64,000 nucleotides of DNA, taken from positions 1-64,000 of the forward strand of contig JBJELB010000013.1 of assembly GCA_051878935.1 (NCBI GenBank), read 5' to 3'. Within the stretch, counting starts at the first letter, position 1, and each line of letters starts with the position of its first letter. Positions 1 through 8,845 of the stretch are shown here, in pieces. A model generated the notes under the pieces. That model saw only the letters and a list, made by a program, of their open reading frames with translations. It had not been told where the DNA came from and made no database searches. Position numbers and translations under genes: made by a program. This DNA comes from CANQDT01 sp051878935 (GTDB lineage: Bacteria > Bacillota > Clostridia > Lachnospirales > Lachnospiraceae).

Positions 1-2209
1 TTCCAGGAGTTCCATTCGTTAAACGGATGCTGGCACCTAAAATTGAGAAATCAAAGGTGTCATCTGAAAGAACATAATTAAAGTGAATCGTAGCATTAGA
101 AGTCTTATGTTCTACCTTTACTGCATCCTGACCAGTACCTATCATACTGTCTGCTATTGTAATCTCTGTTTCGCCATCGGCCGTACTTAATGCTTTAAAT
201 GATAGCGTACATATATTACCGGATGCTGTTATACTTTTACCACCTGCCAACGCCAGTTTTATGCTATTTTCTGAATATGTTAAATTGTAGCTCTCAAAAA
301 AACCAGGTGCAAATGAAGACTCCCACTCCAAGGATTCACACTTTAGCTTTTCTGTATCATACGCAATCTCAGTTTCAAGGCCTGTAAATTCATCACATTC
401 ATCTATGGACAATGTTACCTCAAAGGTCTCTCCTGCATTCACACTTTTAGGACATGAGAGAGATAGCGTTGGTTGTATGGTTTCTTCTTTATAAAACAAT
501 GCATCCAAAGCCGCTTTTGCATTTGCTAATGCTGCCTGAACAGCATCATAGTCTGCTGCAGCATCGATCGCAGCTGCTCCTGAGGTTCTTGCAGTAGCTG
601 CTGCTTCTGCATTGCTTCCAAAATTTGCATCAACCAAGTATGCTGCTAATTCTGCTTTTGCGATACTTCTTAATGTGGCAATATCCTGATAATCACCATA
701 TACGATCTTTAATGTTGGATATAAATCTGATACATCCGCACCAGATGCTGTTAAGATTGCCTGAATCTGTGACCAGCGGGTAACTGTTTCGTCAGCAGAG
801 TTTGTAATGGTTGTATTGCCATACGTTGCCTCACTGGCATCTCTTGTGAAGAAAGTACTTCCATCGCTGGTTGTACCTACATTAGTATTACTCAGCAAAA
901 AGCTGACCTCATCATTGGAGTTATTTGCAAATGCAGAAGTGATATCAATTTCATTTACCCACGCTGATAATGAGGTTCCCTCTGCAGTCTTCTCAAATAT
1001 TTTATTACCTGTTCCCGCATTCGGAGTAAAGGTAGCAACTGCATCCAAATCTCTTGCTGATGAAATATATGTATTCGTCTCACCTTCTACATCAGCGTAG
1101 ACATTCGTATCGTTCCAGTCATTAGTAAACGGATACACTTCAATATCTCCGGACATCTTCGTATGTGTCGTTAAAACCAGCTTAGCACTGGTAATCTTTC
1201 TCGTCGTATCAATACCGGAGAATTTCAGTGCACCTACAAAGTCTGTTGCAACATCATTTTTTGTTCCTGATGATACTTGCATAGTAGCCTTTGTTGCTAC
1301 GTTTTCAGTATTATCTTTTCTAAACTGAACATCACTGCTTGCTACTAAGTCCGTTGATTCCGGCTCAGCATAAGTAATGGTTAATTCCGGATATAACTGG
1401 GAGTTATCAGAATAGGTATAATCCTCATAACCTTCAACCAGATTACCATCAGCATCATAATAGCCGCCCAACAAAACCTGATTTGTAATTCGTTCTGCTA
1501 CAAACTTCATGTCGTTTCCGTCACTCTCTAACAAGAAACAAACGGAGCCATCATCTGCTACATTCTCTAATGCAGAAGTAACATCAAAATTGTTCTGCCA
1601 TGCTGCAAATCCGTTTGCAGCCGTTCTTGATAAATCAGTAACCTGATAATTTCTAACACCAAATGCTGCCTCTTGCGTAACAATAGGTGTCTTTGCATTA
1701 ATCAGTGCTGGCATATCTGTTTCCGTTGTACCCGTTTCCCATGTATTGGAAATCTCACTTACCGTTATATTCGGTGTTGCAGTGCTCTTATTTCTCGCTG
1801 TTGTCAATCTCAGATTAGCAGCCACAATTTCTTTATCACTATAATCATCCAAGCCGGCAAACTTCAACACAGAATAGCACTTTTTCGTTGATGCTGCTGT
1901 ACCGGCCTCTTCATCCGCTTCTGTTGTTATCTCAGAAACATCATACATAAAAATATCTGTATCTGTTTTCGTCTTCGATTCATCGTTAGAATATGTAGTA
2001 AAACGTATTTTGGCATCATTTACTCCTGCCTTCTGATAAGTCTCACCACCATCTTCCGTATAGTACGCTACACTCGAACTTGACCATTTATTCGACTCAT
2101 ATTTCAAAGTAATGGTCTGTGTCTTTTGTGCAGCTCGAACCGAAGTAGGTATCAAAAACATAGTTGATAACAGTGTTATCGTTACAAGTATACTGATTAA
2201 CCTTTTCAT
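1..2209 (-). CDS. Secreted protein with two CBM96/DNRLRE-like modules and a cohesin-like domain (3' end outside window)
   Basis: The frame opens at ATG 2209 with a ribosome binding site (AAAGGA) and stays open to the left edge, so the C-terminus is missing. Residues 1-29 are a signal peptide (MKRLISILVTITLLSTMFL, ending SVRA-A). Residues about 30-280 and 285-505 are two related beta-rich modules with the pattern of CBM96/DNRLRE modules (SVLKFAGL, VAANLRLTT; then GALKFSGID, SAKLVLTT). An Ala-rich helical linker follows (about 505-575), then a cohesin-like domain from about 578 (VNAGETFEVTLSID, GLETEIAYDTEKLKCES). Cohesin-type folds hold proteins together on cell surfaces or in extracellular complexes; the modules may bind carbohydrate. 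The domain calls rest on pattern resemblance, and the ligand is unknown. Confidence 0.8.
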   Translation of the reverse strand, partial: MKRLISILVTITLLSTMFLIPTSVRAAQKTQTITLKYESNKWSSSSVAYYTEDGGETYQKAGVNDAKIRFTTYSNDESKTKTDTDIFMYDVSEITTEADEEAGTAASTKKCYSVLKFAGLDDYSDKEIVAANLRLTTARNKSTATPNITVSEISNTWETGTTETDMPALINAKTPIVTQEAAFGVRNYQVTDLSRTAANGFAAWQNNFDVTSALENVADDGSVCFLLESDGNDMKFVAERITNQVLLGGYYDADGNLVEGYEDYTYSDNSQLYPELTITYAEPESTDLVASSDVQFRKDNTENVATKATMQVSSGTKNDVATDFVGALKFSGIDTTRKITSAKLVLTTHTKMSGDIEVYPFTNDWNDTNVYADVEGETNTYISSARDLDAVATFTPNAGTGNKIFEKTAEGTSLSAWVNEIDITSAFANNSNDEVSFLLSNTNVGTTSDGSTFFTRDASEATYGNTTITNSADETVTRWSQIQAILTASGADVSDLYPTLKIVYGDYQDIATLRSIAKAELAAYLVDANFGSNAEAAATARTSGAAAIDAAADYDAVQAALANAKAALDALFYKEETIQPTLSLSCPKSVNAGETFEVTLSIDECDEFTGLETEIAYDTEKLKCESLEWESSFAPGFFESYNLTYSENSIKLALAGGKSITASGNICTLSFKALSTADGETEITIADSMIGTGQDAVKVEHKTSNATIHFNYVLSDDTFDFSILGASIRLTNGTPG

Positions 2210-2249
2210 CTTTGTATCCTTTCTTCTTTTTTCTAGAATGATTTTTACC

Positions 2250-2279
2250 ATTATAAACCTTATAAGTTATGTCTGTCAA
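2250..2279 (-). promoter_or_regulatory. Sigma-A-type promoter of the cohesin-like gene
   Basis: On the minus strand there is a perfect -35 TTGACA (2274-2279), an 18-bp spacer and a perfect -10 TATAAT (2250-2255), about 40 bp upstream of the start codon at 2209. Confidence 0.8.
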
Positions 2280-2344
2280 CACGCGTAAGGTTATTCTTTG
2301 TAGTAGAGAATACACATATAATGAAGCGAAGGAGGGTTACAACT

Positions 2345-2692
2345 ATGAATACACTACATGCTGAAATAGGACAACGCATCGCATCATTACGTCGCAAACA
2401 CAACATCACACAAAGCCAGCTTGCAGAAAAACTTGATATTTCTGTAAAGCATTGTAGTGAAGTAGAACGCGGATTATCCTGTCTTTCTCTCGAGAAACTG
2501 GTTGCTTTATGTCACATTTTATCTACAGATATGGATTATCTCGTAAGGGGAAAAGATAAGAGAACCTCTGCTGAATCTAATGTGCCTCCGATTGTCGTTG
2601 AACTATTTGATACAGCAGATAATTCCAAAAAAGAACTTTTACAGGAATACATCTTACTCTTTAAGAAGATATCCGATTCCGCTAATAAATAG
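2345..2692 (+). CDS. XRE-family helix-turn-helix regulator
   Basis: A 115-residue protein with an N-terminal Cro/C1-type DNA-binding domain (about residues 5-65: IGQRIASLRRKHNITQSQLAEKLDISVKHCSEVERG, given in pieces: helix-turn-helix around ITQSQLAEKLDIS and VKHCSEVERG). The C-terminal tail (VELFDTADNSKKELLQEYILLFKKI) is probably helical. I chose ATG 2345 because AAGGAGG lies at 2329-2335, and the in-frame ATG at 2321 lies upstream of that site. It is transcribed away from the cohesin-like gene and could regulate it; that is inference. Confidence 0.85.
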   Translation: MNTLHAEIGQRIASLRRKHNITQSQLAEKLDISVKHCSEVERGLSCLSLEKLVALCHILSTDMDYLVRGKDKRTSAESNVPPIVVELFDTADNSKKELLQEYILLFKKISDSANK

Positions 2693-2708
2693 TTGCCAAG
2701 ACGCAGAA

Positions 2709-2754
2709 ATGCCACATTCCACGAGTTCCATTTCCAACTCACAGAATGTGGCAT
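2709..2754. terminator. Nested inverted repeat between convergent genes, probable bidirectional terminator
   Basis: An 11-bp perfect outer stem (2709-2719 with 2744-2754, ATGCCACATTC) encloses an inner 5-bp stem (GAGTT/AACTC). It sits just after the XRE gene and before the 3' end of the convergent Rpn gene. Confidence 0.55.
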
Positions 2755-2801
2755 CCTTATAACAGTTTATATTTCCGATTAATCTGCTGTATCCATCTGC
2801 A

Positions 2802-3809
2802 TCATTCATTTGAATACTTAATGAAATACTGTTGCGCCTGTTCCGATGATAAATCAAACCGTTTCTGCAGCTTCATCCGGATACGGTCGTGTGGTATTCC
2901 TTCTTCCAGGTTATCCAAGATAAAAACTTGAATACCTAATTCCCTGCCGCGCGCTTCTCCACGAGCCTCTCCTCGTGCTTCTCCACGTGCTTCTCCTTCC
3001 ATTATGCCTTCTTGAATCATTTCGTCAATCGCATTTCTCATATCAACATTTCCCTCCTTTTTTTCAACATAATGAAGCATTGCGTTTGATGAGAAAAAAA
3101 ACGCTATCACCTGAGCTGCATCAATCGGCAAGCATTGATAGCTCTCATTCTGTTCTATTAATCCCTGCATCTTATTCTTATCATTCTTACACGACAGCAA
3201 CTGAAGTACTTCTTTGATATCAGTATGAAACTTATCAAAATCACTGATCTGATTTATCTCTAACAAATTCAGTCTATACTGATTCTGTACATATGGATGA
3301 ATCCTGGCTGGAACCTGATCCATATCTAACATATCGAATAAACTCCTTGGTCCATCCCAAGGCTCTAAACCATAGTATAAAACAAGAGTGACCACCGGAG
3401 TTAGTTTCTCATCTTTTCGAAGACCGGATAAAAATTCTGCTCCACCTAAACTATGATTTTTTCTGTTTTCTTTTGTCTTTTCCTCAATCTGCTTGGCATA
3501 TGTCAATGAATCATACAACATATTCCTTACAGGCATCCCATAGTGAATATGCTCCTGATTCTCAATGCCAAGCATAACAAAGACAGTTCCATTTTTCTCT
3601 GCGATTGCTAATACATCACGAATGCGTTCCACTACCTGTCGTGCTTTATGACCGGAATTCGTGATGACGATACTTTCTTCACGTTCCTGTGTCTGTACTT
3701 CTTCCGGATAAATCGTCTGCTCTCCATCAAAGCAATAATAATTAAATATGTCAGCGATTCTTTCCTTATCCGAAAAATAACGTTTTAATACAACATCTGA
3801 TACTCCCAT
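2802..3809 (-). CDS. Rpn-family (PD-(D/E)XK) recombination-promoting nuclease/putative transposase
   Basis: A 335-residue protein of the Rpn/PDDEXK_2 type common in multiple copies in Lachnospiraceae. Typical features are FSDKERIADIFNYYCFDGEQ near the N-terminus, TVFVMLGIENQEHIHYGMPVRN (given as the family signature IENQ), VTLVLYYG in the middle, and a C-terminal run of GEARGEARGEAR repeats leading into a helical tail. Known members promote recA-independent recombination. I chose ATG 3809 because AGGAGG lies 6-7 nt upstream; the longer frame to 3848 lacks such a site. Its neighbours (antitoxin relic, second Rpn-like fragment) suggest an accessory island. Confidence 0.8.
   Translation of the reverse strand: MGVSDVVLKRYFSDKERIADIFNYYCFDGEQTIYPEEVQTQEREESIVITNSGHKARQVVERIRDVLAIAEKNGTVFVMLGIENQEHIHYGMPVRNMLYDSLTYAKQIEEKTKENRKNHSLGGAEFLSGLRKDEKLTPVVTLVLYYGLEPWDGPRSLFDMLDMDQVPARIHPYVQNQYRLNLLEINQISDFDKFHTDIKEVLQLLSCKNDKNKMQGLIEQNESYQCLPIDAAQVIAFFFSSNAMLHYVEKKEGNVDMRNAIDEMIQEGIMEGEARGEARGEARGEARGRELGIQVFILDNLEEGIPHDRIRMKLQKRFDLSSEQAQQYFIKYSNE
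2951..2998 (-). repeat. 12-bp tandem repeat, four copies, inside the Rpn gene
   Basis: Four consecutive 12-bp units (such as cgtgcttctcca) encode the G-E-A-R peptide repeat. In-frame repeats of this kind change length easily and are typical of Rpn-family genes. Confidence 0.9.
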
Positions 3810-3947
3810 TTCTCCTCCTATTGTTTCATATTTTTGTGCGAAATTCAACGTCTTTCTGTTGGGAATTATTTACATATTTAATTGTATAGGATTTGGTAAT
3901 AATTGTCAATGCCAGATGTTTAATTCATTTGTTTCCATCTCCAACTT

Positions 3948-4052
3948 TCATAGTATAATAACAACGCTTCCATATCCACGATGAAGCTTGGCATGTAGCT
4001 GTTCTTCTGTCATCTGTGATGCATCAATATCAGCAGATGGCTTAATTAGATC
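3948..4052 (-). pseudogene. Relic of a RelB/DinJ-type antitoxin C-terminus
   Basis: A 34-codon open stretch without a start codon reads ADIDASQMTEEQLHAKLHRG in its centre, ending Y-G-S-V-V-I-I-L then stop. The pattern MTEEQLHAKL.RGY is characteristic of the C-terminal part of RelB/DinJ antitoxins. The reading is closed by TAA directly upstream, and the usual continuation after GY is lost, so only a remnant is left. No toxin gene is visible next to it. Confidence 0.45.
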
Positions 4053-4158
4053 TTATATTAGATTTCAAAAAACTATATTATTTACATTTTTGTCAATATA
4101 TGGTATATTTTATCCATTGAAACTTATCTGACGCAATGATAAAATGGAAGGAGAATAT

Positions 4159-4584
4159 ATGAATACATACACAAATAAAAAAACAAAATCAAACAGAACT
4201 TTTAAAAGTGATTTATTTACAACCTTACGTGATGATGTCGCTTTTATTATGCAGCGATGCATGCTCGTAATCACAGAACAACTTGCTCAAAACATAGATC
4301 GTGACGAAGCCATTACCACTGCCGTAAAGTATTGTATAGCGAATCATATCTTAGAAGAGTTCCTAACATCACATGAAAGCGAGGTGGCTGAAATGATGAA
4401 ATTTCAATGGACCGTCGACGATGTCATAGAGGCGGAACGCGAAAATGCACGTCAAGAAGGAGAAGAGAAACATTCTCGTCTATGCAAAATGCTCCTTTCC
4501 CAGGGACGTATGGAAGACCTGTCAAAATCCCTTGACGACGAAGCTTTCCGTCAGCAATTATATGAAGAATTTCATATTGTATAA
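4159..4584 (+). CDS. Rpn-like C-terminal fragment, small protein of unknown function
   Basis: A 141-residue protein. I chose ATG 4159 because GGAAGGAG lies 7 nt upstream; the ATG at 4144 overlaps that site. Residues about 55-105 (KYCIANHILEEFL, SEVAEMM, IEAERENARQEGE) resemble the C-terminal tail of Rpn-family nucleases, but the N-terminal nuclease fold is absent. It therefore looks like an internally deleted Rpn gene that still has a good translation signal. It could be a decayed product or a free-standing regulatory tail; no function can be assigned. Confidence 0.6.
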   Translation: MNTYTNKKTKSNRTFKSDLFTTLRDDVAFIMQRCMLVITEQLAQNIDRDEAITTAVKYCIANHILEEFLTSHESEVAEMMKFQWTVDDVIEAERENARQEGEEKHSRLCKMLLSQGRMEDLSKSLDDEAFRQQLYEEFHIV

Positions 4585-4588
4585 TCAG

Positions 4589-4636
4589 AAACCCCGTCTC
4601 CTAAGAGTTTTCATCACACTCATAGAATACGGGGTT
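4589..4636. terminator. Possible bidirectional terminator between convergent genes
   Basis: AAACCCCGT (4589-4597) pairs with ACGGGGTT (4629-4636), followed by an AT-rich stretch. The loop is long (about 31 nt), so this is a weak call. Confidence 0.4.
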
Positions 4637-4661
4637 ATATTTATTGCTTACTTTATTATCC

Positions 4662-6545
4662 TTATTCCTTCTTCGAACTCACGATCACTTCATCCTCACT
4701 CACATAGCGGTTGAAGATTTCCATAAACTCTTTTCCGGTAATGGTCTCTTTCTCCAACAGGAATGACGCAACTGCATCCAGTGCAGGCATATGATTTCTG
4801 ATCAGGTCCACAGCCTTCTGGTAGGCATCCTTGAGCATAAGCTTCACTTCATCATCAATCTCTGCTTCGGTTGCATCAGAACAATTGAGCACCGGACGTC
4901 CGTCCAGATAACGGTTTTGGATGGATTCCAGACCCATGAGACCAAAGCGATCCGACATACCATACTGGGTAATCATAGCACGGGCCATGGCGGTCGCTCT
5001 TTCGATATCATTGGACGCTCCCGTGGTAACAGAGTGGAACTTCACTTCTTCTGCGGCACGTCCACCGAAAAACGTAACCAGATCAGCTAACATCTCATCT
5101 TTGGATGTGAGATAGCGTTCTTCTTCCGGCACCTGCATCGTGTAGCCAAGAGAACCCATGGTTCTTGGTACGATGGTGATCTTCTGAACCGGTTCTGTAT
5201 GCTTCTGTAAGGCGATCGTTAAAGCATGACCTACCTCGTGGTATGCAACGATTTCTTTTTCCTTCTGCGTCATAATGCGGTCTTTCTTCTCTTTACCGGC
5301 AATGACCACCTCAACCGATTCCAATAAGTCTTTTTGAGATACGGCATTACGGCCTTCTTTCACGGCTAAAAGAGCTGCTTCATTGACCATATTCGCAAGG
5401 TCAGAGCCAACGGCTCCTGAGGTTGCCAGAGCAATCTCTTCAAAATCAACTGTTTCATCCATACGGACATCCTTGGAATGAACACGCAGCGTCTCAATAC
5501 GACCTTTCTTATCCGGACGTTCTACGATAACACGCCGGTCAAAACGTCCCGGACGAAGCAATGCCTTATCCAATACCTCCGGACGGTTCGTTGCAGCCAG
5601 TATGACCAGACCTTTGGAAGTATCAAAACCATCCATCTCCGATAACAGCTGATTCAACGTCTGTTCCCGTTCATCGTTACCGCCGCCACCATAAGAGGTA
5701 TCACGGCTCTTACCAATCGCATCGATCTCATCAATAAAGATGATACATGGCGACATTTCCTGTGCCTGCTTGAACAGGTCACGGACACGGGAGGCACCGA
5801 CTCCGACGAACATTTCCACAAAATCAGATCCGGTCAGGGAAAAGAATGGCACATCCGCTTCTCCGGCGACTGCCTTTGCCAACAGGGTCTTACCGGTTCC
5901 CGGAGGGCCCACTAAAAGAGCTCCCTTCGGAAGCTTGGCACCAATCGCCAGATACTTTTCCGGATTATGCAGGAAATCAACCATTTCCCGCAAGCTCTCC
6001 TTCGCCTCATCCTGTCCGGCTACGTCTGCAAACGTAACACCGGTTTTCTTTTCTACATACATTTTTGCATTGCTTTTACCGACACCCATGATGCCGCCTC
6101 TGCCGCCCATGCTGCGCATCAGTAAAAACATCACACCATAAATCAGTATAAATGGGATGAGATAACCCAGTATATTCAACAGGAAGGATTGCTGTGTCGG
6201 CTCTTTTCGTTCAAAGGTCACGCCGGCAGCATCCAGACGCTGTACCAACAGCAGGTCATTCACCGCTACCGTATAATAAGTAGTTTTCAACATCATATTA
6301 TCCTGTGCAATCGGCACAATGATCAGGCGGGAATCTTCCGTATCCAGTGTAACACTTTCAATCTCGCCATTCTCCAGCATATTGAGGAACTGACTGTAGC
6401 TGATCTTCTCCATCGTCCCTTCCAGCATCCTGGTCATCGCATTATTTAGCATAATCGTCATAATCAATGTAATGATGGTAATAATAATCAACGGACGAAT
6501 CCGTTTCATCATCTCTTTTGGGTCTTTTTTATCTTTGTTATCCAA
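4662..6545 (-). CDS. ftsH: ATP-dependent zinc metalloprotease FtsH
   Basis: A 627-residue membrane-anchored AAA+ protease that degrades unassembled membrane and regulatory proteins. Two membrane segments (about 17-37 and 121-145) flank an external domain. Then come Walker A GPPGTGKT, Walker B IIFIDEID, the second region of homology (ATNRPEVLDKALLRPGRFDR) and the zinc site HEVGH. Length and order are those of full FtsH. The start is a TTG at 6545, with AAGGAG 8 nt upstream. Gene order gives no partner; it is divergent from the KDPG aldolase gene. Confidence 0.97.
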   Translation of the reverse strand: MDNKDKKDPKEMMKRIRPLIIITIITLIMTIMLNNAMTRMLEGTMEKISYSQFLNMLENGEIESVTLDTEDSRLIIVPIAQDNMMLKTTYYTVAVNDLLLVQRLDAAGVTFERKEPTQQSFLLNILGYLIPFILIYGVMFLLMRSMGGRGGIMGVGKSNAKMYVEKKTGVTFADVAGQDEAKESLREMVDFLHNPEKYLAIGAKLPKGALLVGPPGTGKTLLAKAVAGEADVPFFSLTGSDFVEMFVGVGASRVRDLFKQAQEMSPCIIFIDEIDAIGKSRDTSYGGGGNDEREQTLNQLLSEMDGFDTSKGLVILAATNRPEVLDKALLRPGRFDRRVIVERPDKKGRIETLRVHSKDVRMDETVDFEEIALATSGAVGSDLANMVNEAALLAVKEGRNAVSQKDLLESVEVVIAGKEKKDRIMTQKEKEIVAYHEVGHALTIALQKHTEPVQKITIVPRTMGSLGYTMQVPEEERYLTSKDEMLADLVTFFGGRAAEEVKFHSVTTGASNDIERATAMARAMITQYGMSDRFGLMGLESIQNRYLDGRPVLNCSDATEAEIDDEVKLMLKDAYQKAVDLIRNHMPALDAVASFLLEKETITGKEFMEIFNRYVSEDEVIVSSKKE

Positions 6546-6588
6546 TTAGAATCTCCTTTTCTATTGTATATTTAGGGTCTTACATGTC

Positions 6589-6616
6589 ATTATAACATTC
6601 TGTTCTAAAATAGCAA
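6589..6616 (-). promoter_or_regulatory. Promoter of ftsH
   Basis: On the minus strand: -35 TTGCTA (6611-6616), 16-bp spacer, -10 TATAAT (6589-6594), about 45 bp before the TTG start. Confidence 0.6.
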
Positions 6617-6642
6617 CTACTACTTTTTTTCTTGGCAACTCC

Positions 6643-6670
6643 TTGACTTCCCCGAATTTCATTGTATAAT
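6643..6670 (+). promoter_or_regulatory. Promoter of the KDPG aldolase-KDG kinase operon
   Basis: -35 TTGACT (6643-6648), 16-bp spacer, -10 TATAAT (6665-6670), 40 bp before the start codon at 6710. Confidence 0.7.
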
Positions 6671-6709
6671 TTAGAGTAGATAAAAATTGCAAATTAAAGG
6701 AGATTTATC

Positions 6710-7672
6710 ATGAACGAAGTTTTAGAGAAAATTCAAAAAATCGGTATCGTTCCTGTCGTTGTCCTTGATGATGCCAAGGATGCTGTTCCTCTGGCTAAGG
6801 CTCTTTGCGAAGGCGGCCTTCCGTGTGCAGAAGTTACATTCCGCACTGCTGCTGCCAGAGATGCCATCAAAGCTATGACAGAAGCATATCCGGAGATGCT
6901 GGTTGGTGCAGGCACGGTACTTACAACAGAACAGGTAGATGCTGCTGTGGAAGCCGGAGCAAAATTTATCGTAAGCCCTGGATTGAATCCAAAAACAGTG
7001 AAATATTGTGTAGATAAAGGAATTCCTGTAACACCGGGAACAACCAATCCGAGTGACATTGAACAGGCCATTGAGCTTGGTCTGGATGTCGTAAAATTCT
7101 TCCCTGCAGAACCTGCAGGAGGTATCAAGATGATCAAAGCGATGGCTGCTCCATACGTTAATATGAAGTTTATGCCTACCGGCGGTATCAGTGCTGCCAA
7201 TTTAAATGATTACTTAAGCTTCAACAAAATCATTGCCTGCGGCGGCAGCTGGATGGTTCCAAAGGATTTGGTAACTGCAGGTGAGTTTGATAAGATTCGC
7301 GACCTGACAAGAGAGGCTGTTCAGACCATGTTAGGCTTTGAGCTTCGTCATGTTGGAATCAATGCTGCAAATGATGCAGAAGCAGATACAGCAGCAAGCG
7401 CTTTTGATGCTATGTTCGGATTTACAAAGAAGGTTGGTAATTCCTCCATCTTTGCCGGTACAGGCGTTGAAGTCATGAAAACACCGTATCTTGGTACCCA
7501 TGGACACATTGCCATCGGAACCAACTACATGGATCGTGCAGTGAATTATTTAGAGATGCAGGGATATGCATTTGATATGAGTACCGCAAAATACAACGAT
7601 AAAGGTGCTATGACAGCAGTTTACTTCAAAGATGAAATCGGTGGTTTCGCCGTTCATTTAGTACAAAAATAA
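6710..7672 (+). CDS. eda: KHG/KDPG aldolase with C-terminal VOC (glyoxalase-like) domain
   Basis: A 320-residue protein. Residues 1-205 are a class I KHG/KDPG aldolase, which splits 2-keto-3-deoxy-6-phosphogluconate into pyruvate and glyceraldehyde 3-phosphate; the Schiff-base lysine is K129 in VVKFFPAE and the conserved glutamate is E41 in AEVTFRT. Residues about 210-320 (ELRHVGINAAND..., FGFTKKVGNSSIF, GHIAIGTN, AVHLVQK) look like a VOC-superfamily domain, an addition to the usual roughly 210-residue enzyme. With KDG kinase 13 bp downstream it forms the last two steps of hexuronate degradation. The role of the VOC part is unknown. Confidence 0.9.
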   Translation: MNEVLEKIQKIGIVPVVVLDDAKDAVPLAKALCEGGLPCAEVTFRTAAARDAIKAMTEAYPEMLVGAGTVLTTEQVDAAVEAGAKFIVSPGLNPKTVKYCVDKGIPVTPGTTNPSDIEQAIELGLDVVKFFPAEPAGGIKMIKAMAAPYVNMKFMPTGGISAANLNDYLSFNKIIACGGSWMVPKDLVTAGEFDKIRDLTREAVQTMLGFELRHVGINAANDAEADTAASAFDAMFGFTKKVGNSSIFAGTGVEVMKTPYLGTHGHIAIGTNYMDRAVNYLEMQGYAFDMSTAKYNDKGAMTAVYFKDEIGGFAVHLVQK

Positions 7673-7685
7673 GGAGAATAAGAAA

Positions 7686-8711
7686 ATGGCAAAAAAAGTT
7701 ATTACATTTGGTGAAATTATGTTAAGACTCGCACCGGAAGGATATTACCGTTTTGTGCAGGCAGAATCCTTCGGCGCAACATACGGCGGCGGAGAAGCAA
7801 ACGTAGCTGTTTCTCTTGCAAATTACGGTTTCGATGCAAAATTCGTTACCAAATTACCTGCACACGAAATCGGACAGGCTGCAGTAAACTCTTTAAGAAA
7901 ATATGGCGTTGATACTTCCTATATCACCCGTGGCGGTGACCGTGTAGGTATCTACTTCCTTGAAAAAGGTGCCAGCCAACGTCCTTCCAAGGTTATTTAC
8001 GACCGTGCGAACTCTTCTATCGCAACAGCTACTACCGCTGACTTCAACTGGGATGAGATTTTCGAAGGTGCTGACTGGTTCCACTTTACAGGTATTACTC
8101 CTGCATTGAACGATGAAGTTGCTGCTATCTGCTTAGAAGCATGTAAAGCTGCAAAAGCAAAAGGCGTAACCATCAGCTGTGACTTAAACTACCGTAACAA
8201 ATTATGGTCCAAAGAAAAAGCAGGACAGGTTATGGGCGAATTATGTCAGTATGTTGATGTCTGTATCGCAAACGAAGAAGATGCCGCTGATGTATTCGGT
8301 ATCAAAGCAGCTAACACAGATGTTACAACAGGTACTGTTAACCATGAAGGTTATAAAGATGTTGCAAAACAGCTTGCTGACCGTTTTGGTTTCTCCAAAG
8401 TGGCTATTACATTACGTGAATCCTTATCGGCTAACGATAATAACTGGTCCGCTATGTTATACGACGGAACAGACTATTACTTCAGCAAGAAATACAAAAT
8501 GCATATCGTTGACCGTGTAGGTGGCGGTGACAGCTTTGGCGGCGGTTTAATCTGCGCTACTTTAAATGGTTATGATTCTCAGGGAACCATCGAATTTGCT
8601 GTAGCAGCTTCCTGCTTGAAACACTCTATCGAGGGAGACTTCAACATGGTATCCATGGATGAAGTTGCAAAGCTTGCCGGTGGTGACGGTTCCGGCCGTG
8701 TGCAGAGATAA
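7686..8711 (+). CDS. kdgK: 2-dehydro-3-deoxygluconokinase (PfkB family)
   Basis: A 341-residue PfkB-family sugar kinase that phosphorylates 2-keto-3-deoxygluconate to KDPG, the substrate of the aldolase encoded just upstream. Seen are the N-terminal GEIMLRLAP and GGGEANVAVSLA motifs and the C-terminal anion-hole/catalytic motif VGGGDSFGGG. The start at 7686 has AAGGAGAATAAGAAA upstream. The uronate isomerases and dehydratases that would feed this pathway are not in the window. Confidence 0.92.
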   Translation: MAKKVITFGEIMLRLAPEGYYRFVQAESFGATYGGGEANVAVSLANYGFDAKFVTKLPAHEIGQAAVNSLRKYGVDTSYITRGGDRVGIYFLEKGASQRPSKVIYDRANSSIATATTADFNWDEIFEGADWFHFTGITPALNDEVAAICLEACKAAKAKGVTISCDLNYRNKLWSKEKAGQVMGELCQYVDVCIANEEDAADVFGIKAANTDVTTGTVNHEGYKDVAKQLADRFGFSKVAITLRESLSANDNNWSAMLYDGTDYYFSKKYKMHIVDRVGGGDSFGGGLICATLNGYDSQGTIEFAVAASCLKHSIEGDFNMVSMDEVAKLAGGDGSGRVQR

Positions 8712-8735
8712 TTTCTCTCACTCATCCATAAGTAT

Positions 8736-8788
8736 AATAAAACATCCGGTATTTGATATATTCTTACCAAATACCGGATGTTTTATTA
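8736..8788. terminator. Strong terminator after kdgK
   Basis: A perfect stem of about 16 bp (AACATCCGGTATTT with AAATACCGGATGTT), with A-rich and T-rich flanks on both sides, so it can work on both strands. Confidence 0.9.
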
Positions 8789-8845
8789 TACTCTCGTTCA
8801 CAAAATCACGTATCCCTCTGCGCAGGTTGCCCGTCCGGCCGCATT

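Noticed and set aside
807..1891. Plus-strand open frames in the first 2 kb
   Set aside because: They are shadows of the minus-strand cohesin-like gene, which stays open to the window edge and has signal peptide and promoter.
2951..2998. Short tandem array as a CRISPR
   Set aside because: The units are contiguous 12-bp coding repeats without spacers.
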